A stretch of DNA of 64,000 nt, taken from NCBI GenBank assembly GCA_948956705.1, contig CARCZS010000007.1:42594-106593 (forward strand), read 5' to 3'. Shown here piece after piece: positions 1-9,483 of this stretch. The notes beneath the pieces are model-generated. The model worked only from the letters and a program-made list of their open reading frames with translations, ran no database searches and was not told the DNA's origin. A program made the translations under genes and the position numbers. The DNA is from an uncultured Phocaeicola sp. (GTDB lineage Bacteria > Bacteroidota > Bacteroidia > Bacteroidales > Bacteroidaceae). Every line of letters begins with the position of its first letter. Positions within the stretch are counted from its first letter, which is position 1.

Positions 1-849
1 ACGGTTCAGCAATGTGAATTGATTGCCTTTGCTGGCAGTAGCATCATAAAGGCTTGTCTTTTTCATCTCACCTGTGCGCATATCCATATAAACAATGTCC
101 GAGACATTAGGAAGATAGGAAGAAGTGCCGAGTCCGAATCCGGGAATTTCCTTCACACTGCCGTCACCCACATAAATAAAGGGCGCACCGGTAGTGGCAT
201 TCGACAGCCAGTGACTATTACTGTAATGATAGATGGCCGACAACTGTCCGCGACCTTCATGGTAGAACTTTGTCAAAGCAAACTTATAGATTTGTGTGCG
301 GTCCTGATACTGTGCAAAGCGAAGTTTGAACGAACCCGGGTCAAAATTCTGATAGACACTTCCACTGTAGAACCAGTCCTTGCCGATGCTTCCGTTCAAG
401 TTGAAATCAAACTGCTGTTTGCCAAAGTGATTGGTATTATAATTCAGCACGCCATTGAAATCCTTAGCCTTGTTCAGTCCCAATTCGGTAAAAGAGTTCA
501 CAGCATAACCGATGTTTCCGGTAGTAATGGCAGTTTCGGATATTTTAAGCAGTCCGGTATGCCCCAAGCTACTGTCTCCACGCCAGTGCGTGTTTACATT
601 ATGGGGATTTGAATTATAGACCACGGGCAAACCGTTTTCGAGTACATTCACATCGCCGCCGGGCAGACCGATGGAGATTTCACGTGGGCCATTGGCACTG
701 GCCGCATTCAGCATGACATTTCGATTGCCTTCTTCCTTCGAGTTAGAGACGACTTTGGCTGAGTCTTGTTGTGCGTGGCTGTTCAAGCAAGCGGCTGCCC
801 ATATAATAAGGAGCGCGCCCATTCTGTTCATTCGCTGATTCTTGTTCAT
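1..849 (-). CDS. TonB-dependent receptor-like outer-membrane protein, N-terminal part (gene runs off the left edge)
   Basis: An open frame of 283 codons runs from an ATG at 849 to the window edge without a stop. Residues 1-26 form a Sec signal peptide (hydrophobic LLIIWAAA core, probable cleavage after SHA before QQ). The part after it resembles a TonB-receptor plug (for example ISIGLPGGDVNVLENGLPV), followed by alternating aromatic stretches rich in Tyr, Asn and Gly, as in outer-membrane beta-barrels. No carboxypeptidase-like CarboxypepD_reg domain precedes the plug, so it is not a classic SusC. The ligand cannot be inferred. It stands alone here, with its own promoter-like box 33 bp upstream. 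The barrel and C-terminus lie outside the window. Confidence 0.7.
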   Translation of the reverse strand, partial: MNKNQRMNRMGALLIIWAAACLNSHAQQDSAKVVSNSKEEGNRNVMLNAASANGPREISIGLPGGDVNVLENGLPVVYNSNPHNVNTHWRGDSSLGHTGLLKISETAITTGNIGYAVNSFTELGLNKAKDFNGVLNYNTNHFGKQQFDFNLNGSIGKDWFYSGSVYQNFDPGSFKLRFAQYQDRTQIYKFALTKFYHEGRGQLSAIYHYSNSHWLSNATTGAPFIYVGDGSVKEIPGFGLGTSSYLPNVSDIVYMDMRTGEMKKTSLYDATASKGNQFTLLNR

Positions 850-881
850 AGCATTAAATGTTTTTAGAAGTTTTTCTGAGG

Positions 882-889
882 CAAAGGTA
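882..889 (-). promoter_or_regulatory. Bacteroides -7 box for the TonB-dependent receptor
   Basis: On the minus strand this reads TACCTTTG, an exact match to the Bacteroides -7 consensus TAnnTTTG, 33 bp upstream of the ATG. No clean TTTG -33 box is present at the usual distance. Confidence 0.5.
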
Positions 890-1096
890 AGGGTTGTCTC
901 ACAACACTTTTGAAACATTTGTTGCATGGGATAACACTCTTGTTTCCTTGTAACAAAAGTGCTCAATTATGTAACATTCTTAGTGAACAGAAGTCATTCC
1001 GAAAGTCCTTTCACGCTTCACGCGTCCAAAAACCGCCATTTCATCGAAGAAAATTGTGAAAGAAACTGTCGGGACTGAAGTTTCACCCCGATGCAA

Positions 1097-2830
1097 TCAG
1101 CATTTTATTTCTTCGCATTTCACCATATCCCAGCCCTTAAACTGAAGCAAGATGCAATGCAAGTCAGTTCCACTGCCGGCGAGCAACACTTTTTTGTCCC
1201 GACTATACTGTTCCAACTGCCGTCTTCCTTCGCAGGCTTGCTCCTCCAGCTCAGCCTCAGTAGCTGTACGCGACGCATACTTCAGTTCCATAATATAGCT
1301 GTGTTTCGTTTCGGGATAACGCTGCTTGTCGGACAACAAGAAGAAATCACAATAACCATAATTCATTTCCAGTTCGGGATGCACCAAGTAATACGAGGCC
1401 AACGCCAAATATGCTTTAAAAAAGCCTTGCAGATTACGTTCCCCCTCTATGGCATCGCGGACAGCCGAATTATCACGGTAAGCCTTGGCAATGAACTCAA
1501 ACAAAGGCTTCCAATCTCCGTCAAAAGCCATATCATCAATTAAATCTTTCAAACGAGGCAGATAAATTTCTCCATGCTGCTGGTAATACTCACGAAGGAA
1601 GCCGAAGTATTGTTCACGCACGCAGTTATTGGGAATACACATCACGATGCGGTCACCTCTGGTTCCACACATTGTAAGCAAACCATAATAATAAAGCAAA
1701 CTCCGGAAATTATCGGTTTGGGTAATCTTCTCAGCGGGGAATGAGGTATGCAGGTTCACCAGAATTTCTCCTTTCGCCCCTATCTCCTCTATAGTGCTCA
1801 TGCGGTCCTCCCCTTCCTGATTTTCATGGTCGAGCCGGGCAAGCATCTTGAGTTTACTATAATCCGTGCGAATATTCTTATCAACCATTTCTTTCGGAGA
1901 AGCTCCCGACATCACCCGATGACGCAAATAATACAATGTCATATCACAATTGAATATCTTCGGGTCGGTTCTTAAACTTTCCTCAGCAAAACAATAATTA
2001 TCGTACCAAGGTTTCATCTCCCGAATCATTTCGTCGATATCCCCTTCCAACCTACCTGCCTGCTGATAATACCGAAACATCTCGCGCACTTCCGTTTCAC
2101 TGAATCCCATCATCATGTTGAACTGCGGAGCAGTACTGATATTCCAATCAATATTATATCCGCTGGAAAGGTCGTCCAACGTCACCGGACTCACTCCCAT
2201 CATAAAAATACGTTCAAACATACCTTTAAATTGCTTGAAGTATTCCCGGTAAAAACCGCTGGCATGGGTCAAGTCACGGAAAAGGTTCTTGCCTTGTTCA
2301 CTCAGTATGACATTGGTAAAGTTATCATATTCATCAATAATCAAATAAAGCAAATGTCCCAAACGCCGAGCCGTGGCCTCCAGCCAATGCAACTTGGTGG
2401 AAGCTTCGGTGGAAGCGACTATCCGGTCAAAATCCGTTTCATTCTGATAATACTCCGCATACGTACTGAAGAAATCATTCAACTGCACACTGCAATAATC
2501 ATTGAAATTATCTTCCAATGTTCCCCTGCCCAGATTGGCTTTAGAGAAGTCAAAGTAAAGCACTTGATAAACGCCTTGCAGTTTGGTGGGATGCTTGCCT
2601 ATCCACAGATTGCCGAACCATTGTTCAAAACGGTCTTTTTGCGACATATCATAATAAGCACGCATCATGGTAAGGAATACACTTTTCCCAAAACGACGCG
2701 GACGAACCCAAAGGAGATAGTTTGCCATATCTTCTATCAGAGGTAGAAAATGCGTTTTATCTACATAATAATAATCCTGGCCTACCAATCGGCTGAAATC
2801 CGACACTCCGTAAGGTATTCCTTTTGCCAT
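1097..2830 (-). CDS. AAA-ATPase-like protein with C-terminal PD-(D/E)XK nuclease-like domain
   Basis: Of the in-frame starts, the ATG at 2830 fits best: it gives the family's usual N-terminus (MAKGIPYGVSDF) and lies 24 bp after a promoter box, whereas the upstream ATG at 2884 would fall inside the promoter. The 577-residue protein has a Walker A-type motif RPRRFGKS at 43-50 and a Walker B-type motif LIIDEYD at about 163-169. Near the C-terminus, D495 and the ELK at 515-517 fit a PD-(D/E)XK nuclease core (PF09820 plus PF08011/DUF1703 architecture). This family is expanded in Bacteroides genomes and its biological role is unknown; no partner gene is adjacent. A terminator is not obvious downstream. 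Confidence 0.85.
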   Translation of the reverse strand: MAKGIPYGVSDFSRLVGQDYYYVDKTHFLPLIEDMANYLLWVRPRRFGKSVFLTMMRAYYDMSQKDRFEQWFGNLWIGKHPTKLQGVYQVLYFDFSKANLGRGTLEDNFNDYCSVQLNDFFSTYAEYYQNETDFDRIVASTEASTKLHWLEATARRLGHLLYLIIDEYDNFTNVILSEQGKNLFRDLTHASGFYREYFKQFKGMFERIFMMGVSPVTLDDLSSGYNIDWNISTAPQFNMMMGFSETEVREMFRYYQQAGRLEGDIDEMIREMKPWYDNYCFAEESLRTDPKIFNCDMTLYYLRHRVMSGASPKEMVDKNIRTDYSKLKMLARLDHENQEGEDRMSTIEEIGAKGEILVNLHTSFPAEKITQTDNFRSLLYYYGLLTMCGTRGDRIVMCIPNNCVREQYFGFLREYYQQHGEIYLPRLKDLIDDMAFDGDWKPLFEFIAKAYRDNSAVRDAIEGERNLQGFFKAYLALASYYLVHPELEMNYGYCDFFLLSDKQRYPETKHSYIMELKYASRTATEAELEEQACEGRRQLEQYSRDKKVLLAGSGTDLHCILLQFKGWDMVKCEEIKC

Positions 2831-2853
2831 AATCCATCTGTTTTTGTTCAAGA

Positions 2854-2884
2854 CAAAGTTAGTTCTTCTTTTTCTCTTTAACAA
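2854..2884 (-). promoter_or_regulatory. Promoter of the AAA-ATPase/nuclease gene
   Basis: Minus-strand -7 box TAACTTTG (2861-2854) with a GTTG -33-like element (2884-2881) 19 bp further upstream. Confidence 0.55.
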
Positions 2885-2936
2885 CCCCTAAACTCTTTTT
2901 CTCGGCAGATTAATAGGTTTTTACGGTATGATTAAG

Positions 2937-2944
2937 TACTTTTG
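2937..2944 (+). promoter_or_regulatory. -7 box for the HU-like gene
   Basis: TACTTTTG matches TAnnTTTG. A start about 7 nt downstream would give a leader of about 170 nt that contains the 22-bp repeat array at 2962-3050. No clear -33 box is present. Confidence 0.4.
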
Positions 2945-2961
2945 TACTGAATACTAAGACA

Positions 2962-3050
2962 GACTCCGCCAACAGACTGTACAGTCCGTTACAGTAGACC
3001 GTACAGTCCATTACAGCAGACTATACAATCCATTGCAGCAGATTATAAAA
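2962..3050 (+). repeat. 22-bp tandem array (copy 1 of a dispersed repeat family)
   Basis: Three adjacent 22-bp units occupy 2975-2996, 2997-3018 and 3019-3040, with degenerate half units on either side. Each unit has a core like GACTGTACAGTCC followed by a spacer such as GTTACAGTA; the core at 2975-2986 is a perfect 12-bp palindrome. The same array sits inside the 243-bp repeats at 19997-20239 and 53871-54113; here only the array part is recognisable. It lies between a divergent promoter pair and the HU-like gene, probably within that gene's leader. Confidence 0.75.
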
Positions 3051-3118
3051 GCCCTTAGGAAGAAAACCCTTAGCCTTCAGGAATAAACAACTTAATTCTC
3101 CTATTAAAAAGCATTAGC

Positions 3119-3730
3119 ATGGCAGCAAAGTATGATTTCAAGACGTCTCCCGACATACAGGGGGACAAGGAGCAGCCCACCCTGTATCCACAAATTGTAG
3201 TATCGGGCACAAAAGACCTGACAGATTTAGCTAAGGACGTAGCCCGACGCTCCACCATCAAGGAAGGAACGGTTCTAGGCCTGTTCTGTGATTTGGAAAG
3301 TATTATCGCCAATTATCTGGCAGACGGTTATAACGTGAGACTGGGGGAGCTAGGCACTTTCTCCGCCACCCTGACCTGTCGCAAGGTGACAGACAAGCAC
3401 GAGATACGCGCTGCATCGGTACACTTTGACAACGTGAAGTTCAAACCTACCCGGCAGTTTCGCAAAGAGATACGTGCCAAAGGCGAATTAGAACGCGCGG
3501 AATATGGTTTCCGGATTTCTTCCTCCCAATATTCGGAAGAAGAACGCTTTGCATTACTGACGGCCTATCTGAAGGAACATTCCGTCATTAACTGCAAGGA
3601 GTATTGTAAACTTACGGGACTGCTGAAGACAAAGGCGGGCATCGAACTGCGCCGATGGTACAACGACAAGAGGATAACAAGAGAGGGACGGACTCCGCAC
3701 GTGATGTACAGGGCAATGCCGGAGGCTTAA
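3119..3730 (+). CDS. HU-like (HU-HIG family) DNA-binding protein with C-terminal winged-helix-like domain
   Basis: The first 120 residues match the Bacteroidetes HU-HIG family (PF18291). They show the N-terminal strand with a YPQIV motif, an amphipathic helix (LTDLAKDVARR), the VLGLFCDLE helix, and the HU-type RLGELGTFSATL strand pair. The last 80 residues, after a Lys/Arg-rich linker, resemble a small winged helix (KEYCKLTGLLKTKAGIELR). Members of this family are thought to be nucleoid-associated or DNA-binding; the target is unknown. The gene is monocistronic, with a promoter box at 2937 and a strong terminator at 3811. At 203 aa it is longer than canonical HU (about 90 aa), as expected for the fused form. 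Confidence 0.8.
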   Translation: MAAKYDFKTSPDIQGDKEQPTLYPQIVVSGTKDLTDLAKDVARRSTIKEGTVLGLFCDLESIIANYLADGYNVRLGELGTFSATLTCRKVTDKHEIRAASVHFDNVKFKPTRQFRKEIRAKGELERAEYGFRISSSQYSEEERFALLTAYLKEHSVINCKEYCKLTGLLKTKAGIELRRWYNDKRITREGRTPHVMYRAMPEA

Positions 3731-3810
3731 TTAATACACCGCCATACCTCTTTCCGCAGGTTTGATTTTTATGAAAACAAGGAAGATGTCAAAACTTCCC
3801 TTTTATCGAA

Positions 3811-3850
3811 ATCACCCTCGCTACAACTGTCTGTGGCGAGGGTGATTTTT
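3811..3850 (+). terminator. Rho-independent terminator after the HU-like gene
   Basis: Perfect 11-bp stem (ATCACCCTCGC at 3811-3821 with its complement at 3836-3846) followed by a T run. A smaller GGAAG/CTTCC hairpin lies just before it near 3781-3800. Confidence 0.85.
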
Positions 3851-3903
3851 AGTTTATGAGCGTTTCGACACACCCTTCTCGCAAGAAGGTTATCCCCCCC
3901 CTC

Positions 3904-5901
3904 TTATTTGGTCGGTGTTTTATACCAATCTTGATGTGAATCTCTATGAGCTCCCCACGCGCCAAAGTCTCCATATTTCTCATTAATCATCTGGCGCTCT
4001 GCCGGATATACCCAGTCTGTAGGAATACATAAAGCAAAAGGCACATCACCCTTTATAAATTCAGGGTCATCCTGTGAAATATAAACTCTTAAATCCGGGT
4101 TATTCTTTTCATAAATATAAAAGACTACGTCAGCGAGACTTTCTATGTTTTTTATTGTTTGTTTAGGCATCTCTTCCCATGTAGAAGGACCGGGATTGAC
4201 TATTGTACCAGCCGATACCCCTAAAGCTTCATGCACACTGCCCCACAACACATTATCCCGACCATTTACCTTACAACCGACAGACAGTTCTTTGCTTGCT
4301 CCGGCAGCCGCCAATGCAACTGTGACCTCCTCATCTTTCACAACCGTTACTTTCAGCACCACATCGTTAAAATCATAGTCGCCGACAGTAGTGGTAATAT
4401 CTTCAAATGCATAAGTCACAATACCCAAATCCGGTTCTACATCCGGTGCTCCATTCTCATACTCCGGATTACAACCCTGCGCATTGTCCCCGACTGTTGC
4501 ATTCACCAATAATGCATGACCGGAGGCGGACCATGGTTCAAAAAAGTCATTTCCACATGTCACATTGGTAACTCCGCTCATTGTAAGTTCCCCCTTATCA
4601 TCATCATAAGAGGCTCCTTCAACACACAGCAGCAAAGGCTTGTCCTTATCCTGTACGCTTGCATCACTGTTCAGCCGAACACTATTCTCAAATTCCAGAC
4701 TTTGAGTTTTAAAGATACTTTTACCGGCCATATTTAAAGTTGCATTTTTTAATTTAGCACTTTCCTCACTAAAAATAAACCCACTATTATTAAAGATAAC
4801 ATCCTTGCCATTATTGCCTTCCAGTTCAAAGCTTTCACCAAGATATAAATTACAATTATTCTGAAGTTGATACCCTGAAGAGACTTCAAACTCATAACAA
4901 GTATAATAGCCATCATTTACCCATGTAGCACTTGATTTGTGCTCATTGGCGCCATCAGTACTATTACTATCTATCGATGTTTCATCGACCGAAAACCGTC
5001 CATCCTCTCCATTATAGAACTCGCCTGCTTTAAATTCAAAATCAGCTGCTACCTGCATTGCTCCATAGTTAATAAGCCTGGCTTCTTTATTCTGCATGCT
5101 AAACTCATCTGCGTGAATATCGACAGTTCCTTTATTATAGATAGAGCCTTTTAAAGTAAAGGTTTTGTCATTTTCTTCGGTTCTTTCAATATTTAATGTA
5201 CCGTCGGCACATACTATGATTGTTCCTTTGTCAACTTTATCAGCGGTTAGTGTGAAAGTAAACCCGGACGTTATATACAATACAACACCGTCCGCAAAAT
5301 TTATCTTATCTGTAGTCACATCCTCTGAGATGAAATAAGAACCAGCTTTCAAATGTTTGCCAATATCGCCTTTTGTCACTCCCTTAGCACCACTCGGACA
5401 AATAAAGTCCTTATCATTATCAGGCAAATTATCTATTTCAATATTAGTAGCACGTGCAGAAGCCGCACGCTGGGCTGTAGAACGTCCGAAAGCAGCTACA
5501 AACTTATCATTTTTAAGGGTTGCAACGGTCACCACAAAATCCTTATCCCCCATTTGGCGCATCACGTAAGCATATTGCATTGCTGATGGGGCATCAAATT
5601 TCAAACTCACTGTAGTACCGTCTTTCACCTCTGCCTCAGCAAGTATCCGCGCATCGTTGTCTGCCTTAAAAGGATTATCAGTCAATACTTTTACAGTATA
5701 ACTAGCTCCGGTGTTCGTATCCATAGTGACATCCAAGGTGCGTACTGCCATCATGTTCCAATCTTGGTTAGGGTCAACGTCCTTCACCGGAAAGTTTTCT
5801 TTTGCTTCTTCCTTTACTCGTTCTGAATCGAACAAACTTTTATGGTCTGTGCACGAAGCAAATGCAGCAAGTACCATCCCTAGAATCAATAATTTCTTCA
5901 T
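3904..5901 (-). CDS. LruC-domain (DUF4842) lipoprotein, paralogue 1
   Basis: The start at 5901 gives a lipoprotein signal peptide (MKKLLILGMVLAAFASC, lipidated Cys17); a longer frame to 6024 would read through the promoter. After the Cys the protein carries the motif EEAKENFPVKDVDPNQDWNM, shared with the next paralogue. A long central region of short beta-strand-like repeats rich in Asn, Gly and Asp follows, and the C-terminal LruC/DUF4842 signature YDFNDVVLKV lies near residues 508-517. It is probably anchored in the outer membrane. The function of the family is unknown in Bacteroides. Three paralogues lie within 7.5 kb around lgt, suggesting duplication. Each has its own promoter box. Confidence 0.85.
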   Translation of the reverse strand: MKKLLILGMVLAAFASCTDHKSLFDSERVKEEAKENFPVKDVDPNQDWNMMAVRTLDVTMDTNTGASYTVKVLTDNPFKADNDARILAEAEVKDGTTVSLKFDAPSAMQYAYVMRQMGDKDFVVTVATLKNDKFVAAFGRSTAQRAASARATNIEIDNLPDNDKDFICPSGAKGVTKGDIGKHLKAGSYFISEDVTTDKINFADGVVLYITSGFTFTLTADKVDKGTIIVCADGTLNIERTEENDKTFTLKGSIYNKGTVDIHADEFSMQNKEARLINYGAMQVAADFEFKAGEFYNGEDGRFSVDETSIDSNSTDGANEHKSSATWVNDGYYTCYEFEVSSGYQLQNNCNLYLGESFELEGNNGKDVIFNNSGFIFSEESAKLKNATLNMAGKSIFKTQSLEFENSVRLNSDASVQDKDKPLLLCVEGASYDDDKGELTMSGVTNVTCGNDFFEPWSASGHALLVNATVGDNAQGCNPEYENGAPDVEPDLGIVTYAFEDITTTVGDYDFNDVVLKVTVVKDEEVTVALAAAGASKELSVGCKVNGRDNVLWGSVHEALGVSAGTIVNPGPSTWEEMPKQTIKNIESLADVVFYIYEKNNPDLRVYISQDDPEFIKGDVPFALCIPTDWVYPAERQMINEKYGDFGAWGAHRDSHQDWYKTPTK

Positions 5902-5924
5902 ATCATAATAAGTGTTAGAGTGAA

Positions 5925-5956
5925 CAAAAGTAAATATTATATTATTATAAAACAAA
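5925..5956 (-). promoter_or_regulatory. Promoter of LruC paralogue 1
   Basis: Minus-strand TACTTTTG (5932-5925) with TTTG (5956-5953) 20 bp upstream, close to the ideal Bacteroides -33/-7 arrangement. It lies 24 bp before the chosen ATG and so supports that start. Confidence 0.7.
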
Positions 5957-6050
5957 AATGAAGAAGGTATTTCACTGATTCTTAAGTTTTTGATTGATTT
6001 ACCAATACTTTTGAATGAAATCATCCCATCTCGACACAGACCATCAACTT

Positions 6051-6093
6051 AAAAGGGCTAAAAGTTGTCAACATGACCGCTTTTAGCCCTTTT
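6051..6093 (-). terminator. Bidirectional terminator after LruC paralogue 2
   Basis: Perfect 14-bp stem (AAAAGGGCTAAAAG at 6051-6064, complement at 6080-6093) with A and T runs on both sides. It separates the transcripts of paralogues 2 and 1. Confidence 0.85.
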
Positions 6094-6168
6094 CTTCGAA
6101 ATGGTAGTTTTTTATTAAATCAGCCAAATATATTCATTATCTATGCAGACTTATGTTTAGTTTTAAAA

Positions 6169-8340
6169 TCACTTATCAGCATAAGGGTATTCGCCATTAG
6201 CAGCATCCCAGGCTGATTTGAACTCCTGCATATGTTCTTCATACCATCTGGTACAAACAGTATAATCTTGCACCCAGTTTTCAAAGTAACGATAAAGACC
6301 GGTTATCTTATTGCGTTCTTTCGGGAACTCCCAGTCACCGGGAATACAGAGGCCATAAGGAGGATAAGTAGATTCCGGACTTACCATAGAAGCAATATGT
6401 ATTTCTATCTTATTTTCATCATATATATAAAAATCTCCATTCTGTATTAATGTACCGGCGATAGTGATTTCCTTTTCTACAGGAGCGACATTGGGACCAC
6501 TGCCGGTATTTATTAAAGTTCCGGGTTCACATCCCATAGCTGTATGAACCTCTCCAAACAAATCGTTGTTTTTATATCCTACCCACAAATTCTTAGTTGC
6601 ACCGGCCGCAAACAAGGCCACTGTTGCCTTACCGGACTCATCGGGAACCGTTACTTTCAACACCACATCATTAAAGTCAAAGTCACCGGCTTCACGGGTC
6701 ATATCTTCAAAAACGTATGTATAGACTTGTCTTGCAACAGGAGTTGGAGGAACAACTTCCTGATGATGACCATCACTGCATTCTGTAGTAGGCAGCTCTA
6801 TTTTGATTGAGTTCGAACCCGCAATAGGTTTATTAATAGGAAGAGGTAAATCTGCTTTAGAATTACTAAAATAATTATCACATACAATTGTCAAATTACC
6901 TTTATACTCATTATTAGAACCGCTACTTTCTTTATATTTTGCCTGCTCCATTATTAAATAAGCATCCTTCCCTGTAGTTGGTCCCTCTATTGTAAAATTA
7001 GAATAATATTCAGCCTTTCCGCTAACTTTAAAGATAGCGCCGGAGGTCATTAAGATACGACCTTGTCCCCACTCTGCCTCTTTACATTCCACATAACCGG
7101 AGTTTTCAAACGTCACAGAAGAGTTTAATTCAAACTCGCCATCACCTTGATGGTCAATTCCGACCAATAATTTACAATTATTCTGAATTTTAGCAGAACT
7201 ACCTGTTATATCCATTTCCGTTGTCTTGTATTCGCCCTCATTAAGCCAAACACCTCCGCTGATTTCCGTATCATCAACTGCAACAAATGCATCTTCCTGA
7301 TTATGGAACTCACCTTTTGAGGTAACTTTTAAATCAAGATCATTATCCATAGTACTGATCTTACCGCCTGCTGCATTAATAAATTGTCCACCACTGATAG
7401 AAATATCTTCTTTTTTCACATCGATACTACCTTCATTATAAACACTTCCTGAGCTCATAATGATACCACTGGTTGGAGCGTAATTATCTATTTTTCCATT
7501 TATAACTTTTAGTTCACCTTGATTATATAGATTTCCACCGGAAAGGTCTATACCACGATGCGTTTTACAAATTAAAGAGCCACCGGCTAATATACTAATA
7601 GATTCAGTCGATTTTAAAGCAAGAAAGTCATTATAGTAATATATCTGCTTAGAATTGCCTTTAGAGACTTCAACTGTTAAACTTCCGCCTGCTTTTATAT
7701 AAAGATGAGAATTAGGTTCCATGGTTATCCTTTCGCAAGTCATCGGCGAATCTATAAAACAATTCCCGGTTACAGTTAACGTCATAATTTCCCAAACATC
7801 TTTTGCTGGTGAAATCTGTTTTGCATTGTCAGGACAATTAAAGGCATCGTTGCTCAATGAATAATTTATAGAAAGAGCTTTGGGTTGAGCATCGGAAAAA
7901 CCTCGAAGACTTCTTGTTCCACTACCTATATTGACAGTAAATTTACCATTCTCAAGCACTGTAGGAATAACCACTCTTGAATAATCTGCAGATTCTTTTA
8001 CCACAAACAAATAATCTTGTGCTAAAGGCATGTCAAAAGAAAAAGATTTGCTTTCACCATCCTTGATTGTCTGTTCAGATAATAATCGTGCACTATTATC
8101 AATATTTAAAGGATTATCGGTACAAACCTGTATTTTATAGGTTTCCCCCGTACCATCTTTTATAGAGACAGTCATATTGCCTACACCTGCCATTTCCCAA
8201 TTATGATTAGGGTCAATGTTCTCCACCGGAAAATTCTCTTTTGCTTCTTCGTCGATGTGATGAGGGTCAAAGAAGTCTTCTTTCTTTGTACAAGAAAACA
8301 ATACAGAGATACATAATAATAAAAAGATGCTTTTTTTCAT
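6169..8340 (-). CDS. LruC-domain (DUF4842) lipoprotein, paralogue 2
   Basis: The start at 8340 yields MKKSIFLLLCISVLFSC with Cys17 as the lipidation site. The alternative ATG at 8364 would sit at the predicted transcription start. The residues after the Cys (TKKED) resemble the Lys-acidic-acidic surface-export signal described for Bacteroidetes lipoproteins, so cell-surface exposure is plausible. EEAKENFPVENIDPNHNW follows. A long middle region of repeated strand motifs (N.G.I.., V.NEG.Y) suggests a beta-helix. The C-terminal signature FDFNDVVLKV lies near residue 552. It is the closest relative of paralogue 1. Role unknown. Confidence 0.85.
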   Translation of the reverse strand: MKKSIFLLLCISVLFSCTKKEDFFDPHHIDEEAKENFPVENIDPNHNWEMAGVGNMTVSIKDGTGETYKIQVCTDNPLNIDNSARLLSEQTIKDGESKSFSFDMPLAQDYLFVVKESADYSRVVIPTVLENGKFTVNIGSGTRSLRGFSDAQPKALSINYSLSNDAFNCPDNAKQISPAKDVWEIMTLTVTGNCFIDSPMTCERITMEPNSHLYIKAGGSLTVEVSKGNSKQIYYYNDFLALKSTESISILAGGSLICKTHRGIDLSGGNLYNQGELKVINGKIDNYAPTSGIIMSSGSVYNEGSIDVKKEDISISGGQFINAAGGKISTMDNDLDLKVTSKGEFHNQEDAFVAVDDTEISGGVWLNEGEYKTTEMDITGSSAKIQNNCKLLVGIDHQGDGEFELNSSVTFENSGYVECKEAEWGQGRILMTSGAIFKVSGKAEYYSNFTIEGPTTGKDAYLIMEQAKYKESSGSNNEYKGNLTIVCDNYFSNSKADLPLPINKPIAGSNSIKIELPTTECSDGHHQEVVPPTPVARQVYTYVFEDMTREAGDFDFNDVVLKVTVPDESGKATVALFAAGATKNLWVGYKNNDLFGEVHTAMGCEPGTLINTGSGPNVAPVEKEITIAGTLIQNGDFYIYDENKIEIHIASMVSPESTYPPYGLCIPGDWEFPKERNKITGLYRYFENWVQDYTVCTRWYEEHMQEFKSAWDAANGEYPYADK

Positions 8341-8372
8341 AATAGCCTGTTTCAAGTTAATCATATTTCGTA

Positions 8373-8405
8373 CAAAGATATGAAATATAAAAATGATTAA
8401 GCAAA
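8373..8405 (-). promoter_or_regulatory. Promoter of LruC paralogue 2
   Basis: Minus-strand TATCTTTG (8380-8373) with TTTG (8405-8402) 21 bp upstream, 32 bp before the ATG. Confidence 0.6.
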
Positions 8406-8500
8406 GGAAAAGCCTTTAAATTAGCACATAAGCATCTAGTTTTCAAGCATTTATTTTCACTTGAATAATTCACCTATACTTTTGATTAATCTACCGACAT

Positions 8501-9307
8501 CTACGCTTTGGCCGTTTTACTTTTATAGATGAGATACGCTCCCAATAATATCAAAGGTACGCTCAGCCACTGCCCGATATTCAAAGTCATATTTGTTTCT
8601 TCCACCACTTGCGGGTTCTTCATAAACTCCAATGCAAAACGTGAGCCAAAGAAAATGAGCAGACTCACCCCGGTAATCAGTCCCACACGATTCTGCAAAT
8701 GGTATTTATGATACATCACCCATGCAGTGACGCCCGCCACCAAGCAATAGAGCATTTCATAAATCTGGGTTGGATGACAGGGCAAGCCTTCATATAACTG
8801 GTGCCATTCACGCGAACGCACAAACTCAAAGCCCCATGGTAAAGTAGTGGGATATCCATAAATTTCAGAATTCATCAAATTGCCAAAACGGATGCAGAAG
8901 CACACCACTGCAACTGCCGGAATCATTCGGTCGAACAACCACCAGACACTTTTCTTCGTCACCTTCTTAGAGTACCAAACGAGAGCGAGAATAATGGCAA
9001 AGACTCCTCCGTGACTTGCCAGCCCGCCTTTCCAAATTTTTAATATCTCAACCGGATGCACCGAATAATAATCCCATTCATAGAATAAACAATGTCCCAA
9101 CCGGGCACCTATCACCGTGCTGACAATGCAATAAACAAAAAGTTTGTCTACCCAGTCATCGGGATACTTTTCTTTCTTGAAAAGCCGACCTACAATCTCA
9201 TAAGCCAAGACAAATCCCAGCCCCCACATCAAGCCATACCAACGCACTTCCCAGCTGCCAACCTTAAACCATACGGGATCTACATCCCACAGAATACTAG
9301 CTATCAT
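8501..9307 (-). CDS. lgt: Prolipoprotein diacylglyceryl transferase Lgt
   Basis: Lgt transfers the diacylglyceryl group of phosphatidylglycerol to the lipobox Cys of prolipoproteins in the inner membrane. The chosen start at 9307 gives MIASILWDVDPVWF, the family N-terminus; 11 further residues to 9340 are unlikely. The 268-residue protein has several membrane segments and the family signatures GGLASHGG (catalytic His region), RFGNLMNSEIYG (Arg and Asn of the active site) and HPTQIYE. It lies between LruC-type lipoprotein genes, its own substrates, although separate promoters and terminators argue against one operon. Confidence 0.95.
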   Translation of the reverse strand: MIASILWDVDPVWFKVGSWEVRWYGLMWGLGFVLAYEIVGRLFKKEKYPDDWVDKLFVYCIVSTVIGARLGHCLFYEWDYYSVHPVEILKIWKGGLASHGGVFAIILALVWYSKKVTKKSVWWLFDRMIPAVAVVCFCIRFGNLMNSEIYGYPTTLPWGFEFVRSREWHQLYEGLPCHPTQIYEMLYCLVAGVTAWVMYHKYHLQNRVGLITGVSLLIFFGSRFALEFMKNPQVVEETNMTLNIGQWLSVPLILLGAYLIYKSKTAKA

Positions 9308-9350
9308 TGTTTTATTTCTTTGTTTATTATATAAGCGCAAAGGAAATAAA

Positions 9351-9381
9351 AAAATCCCTTCCCCGAAATAAATCGGAGAAG
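9351..9381 (-). terminator. Terminator of LruC paralogue 3
   Basis: On the minus strand a 9-bp stem (CTTCTCCGA with TCGGGGAAG, one mismatch) is followed by GGATTTTTTT. It lies between the stop of the 9484-11274 gene and lgt. Confidence 0.7.
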
Positions 9382-9483
9382 AGATTTTGAATTATATGCA
9401 TTAATATCACATTCAAGACATGGAAGCACTATTTTTGAAGGGCCAACACCCTACAAATAACAGCCATATCTAATCATCTGCTT

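Noticed and set aside
1056..1086. Terminator after the AAA-ATPase gene
   Set aside because: GTGAAA/TTTCAC pairing is short, has a 19-nt loop and lacks a T tract.
2962..3050. CRISPR array
   Set aside because: Units are contiguous, degenerate and 22 bp long with no unique spacers, and no cas genes occur in the window. The same holds for the arrays at 20070, 30673, 40777 and 53945.
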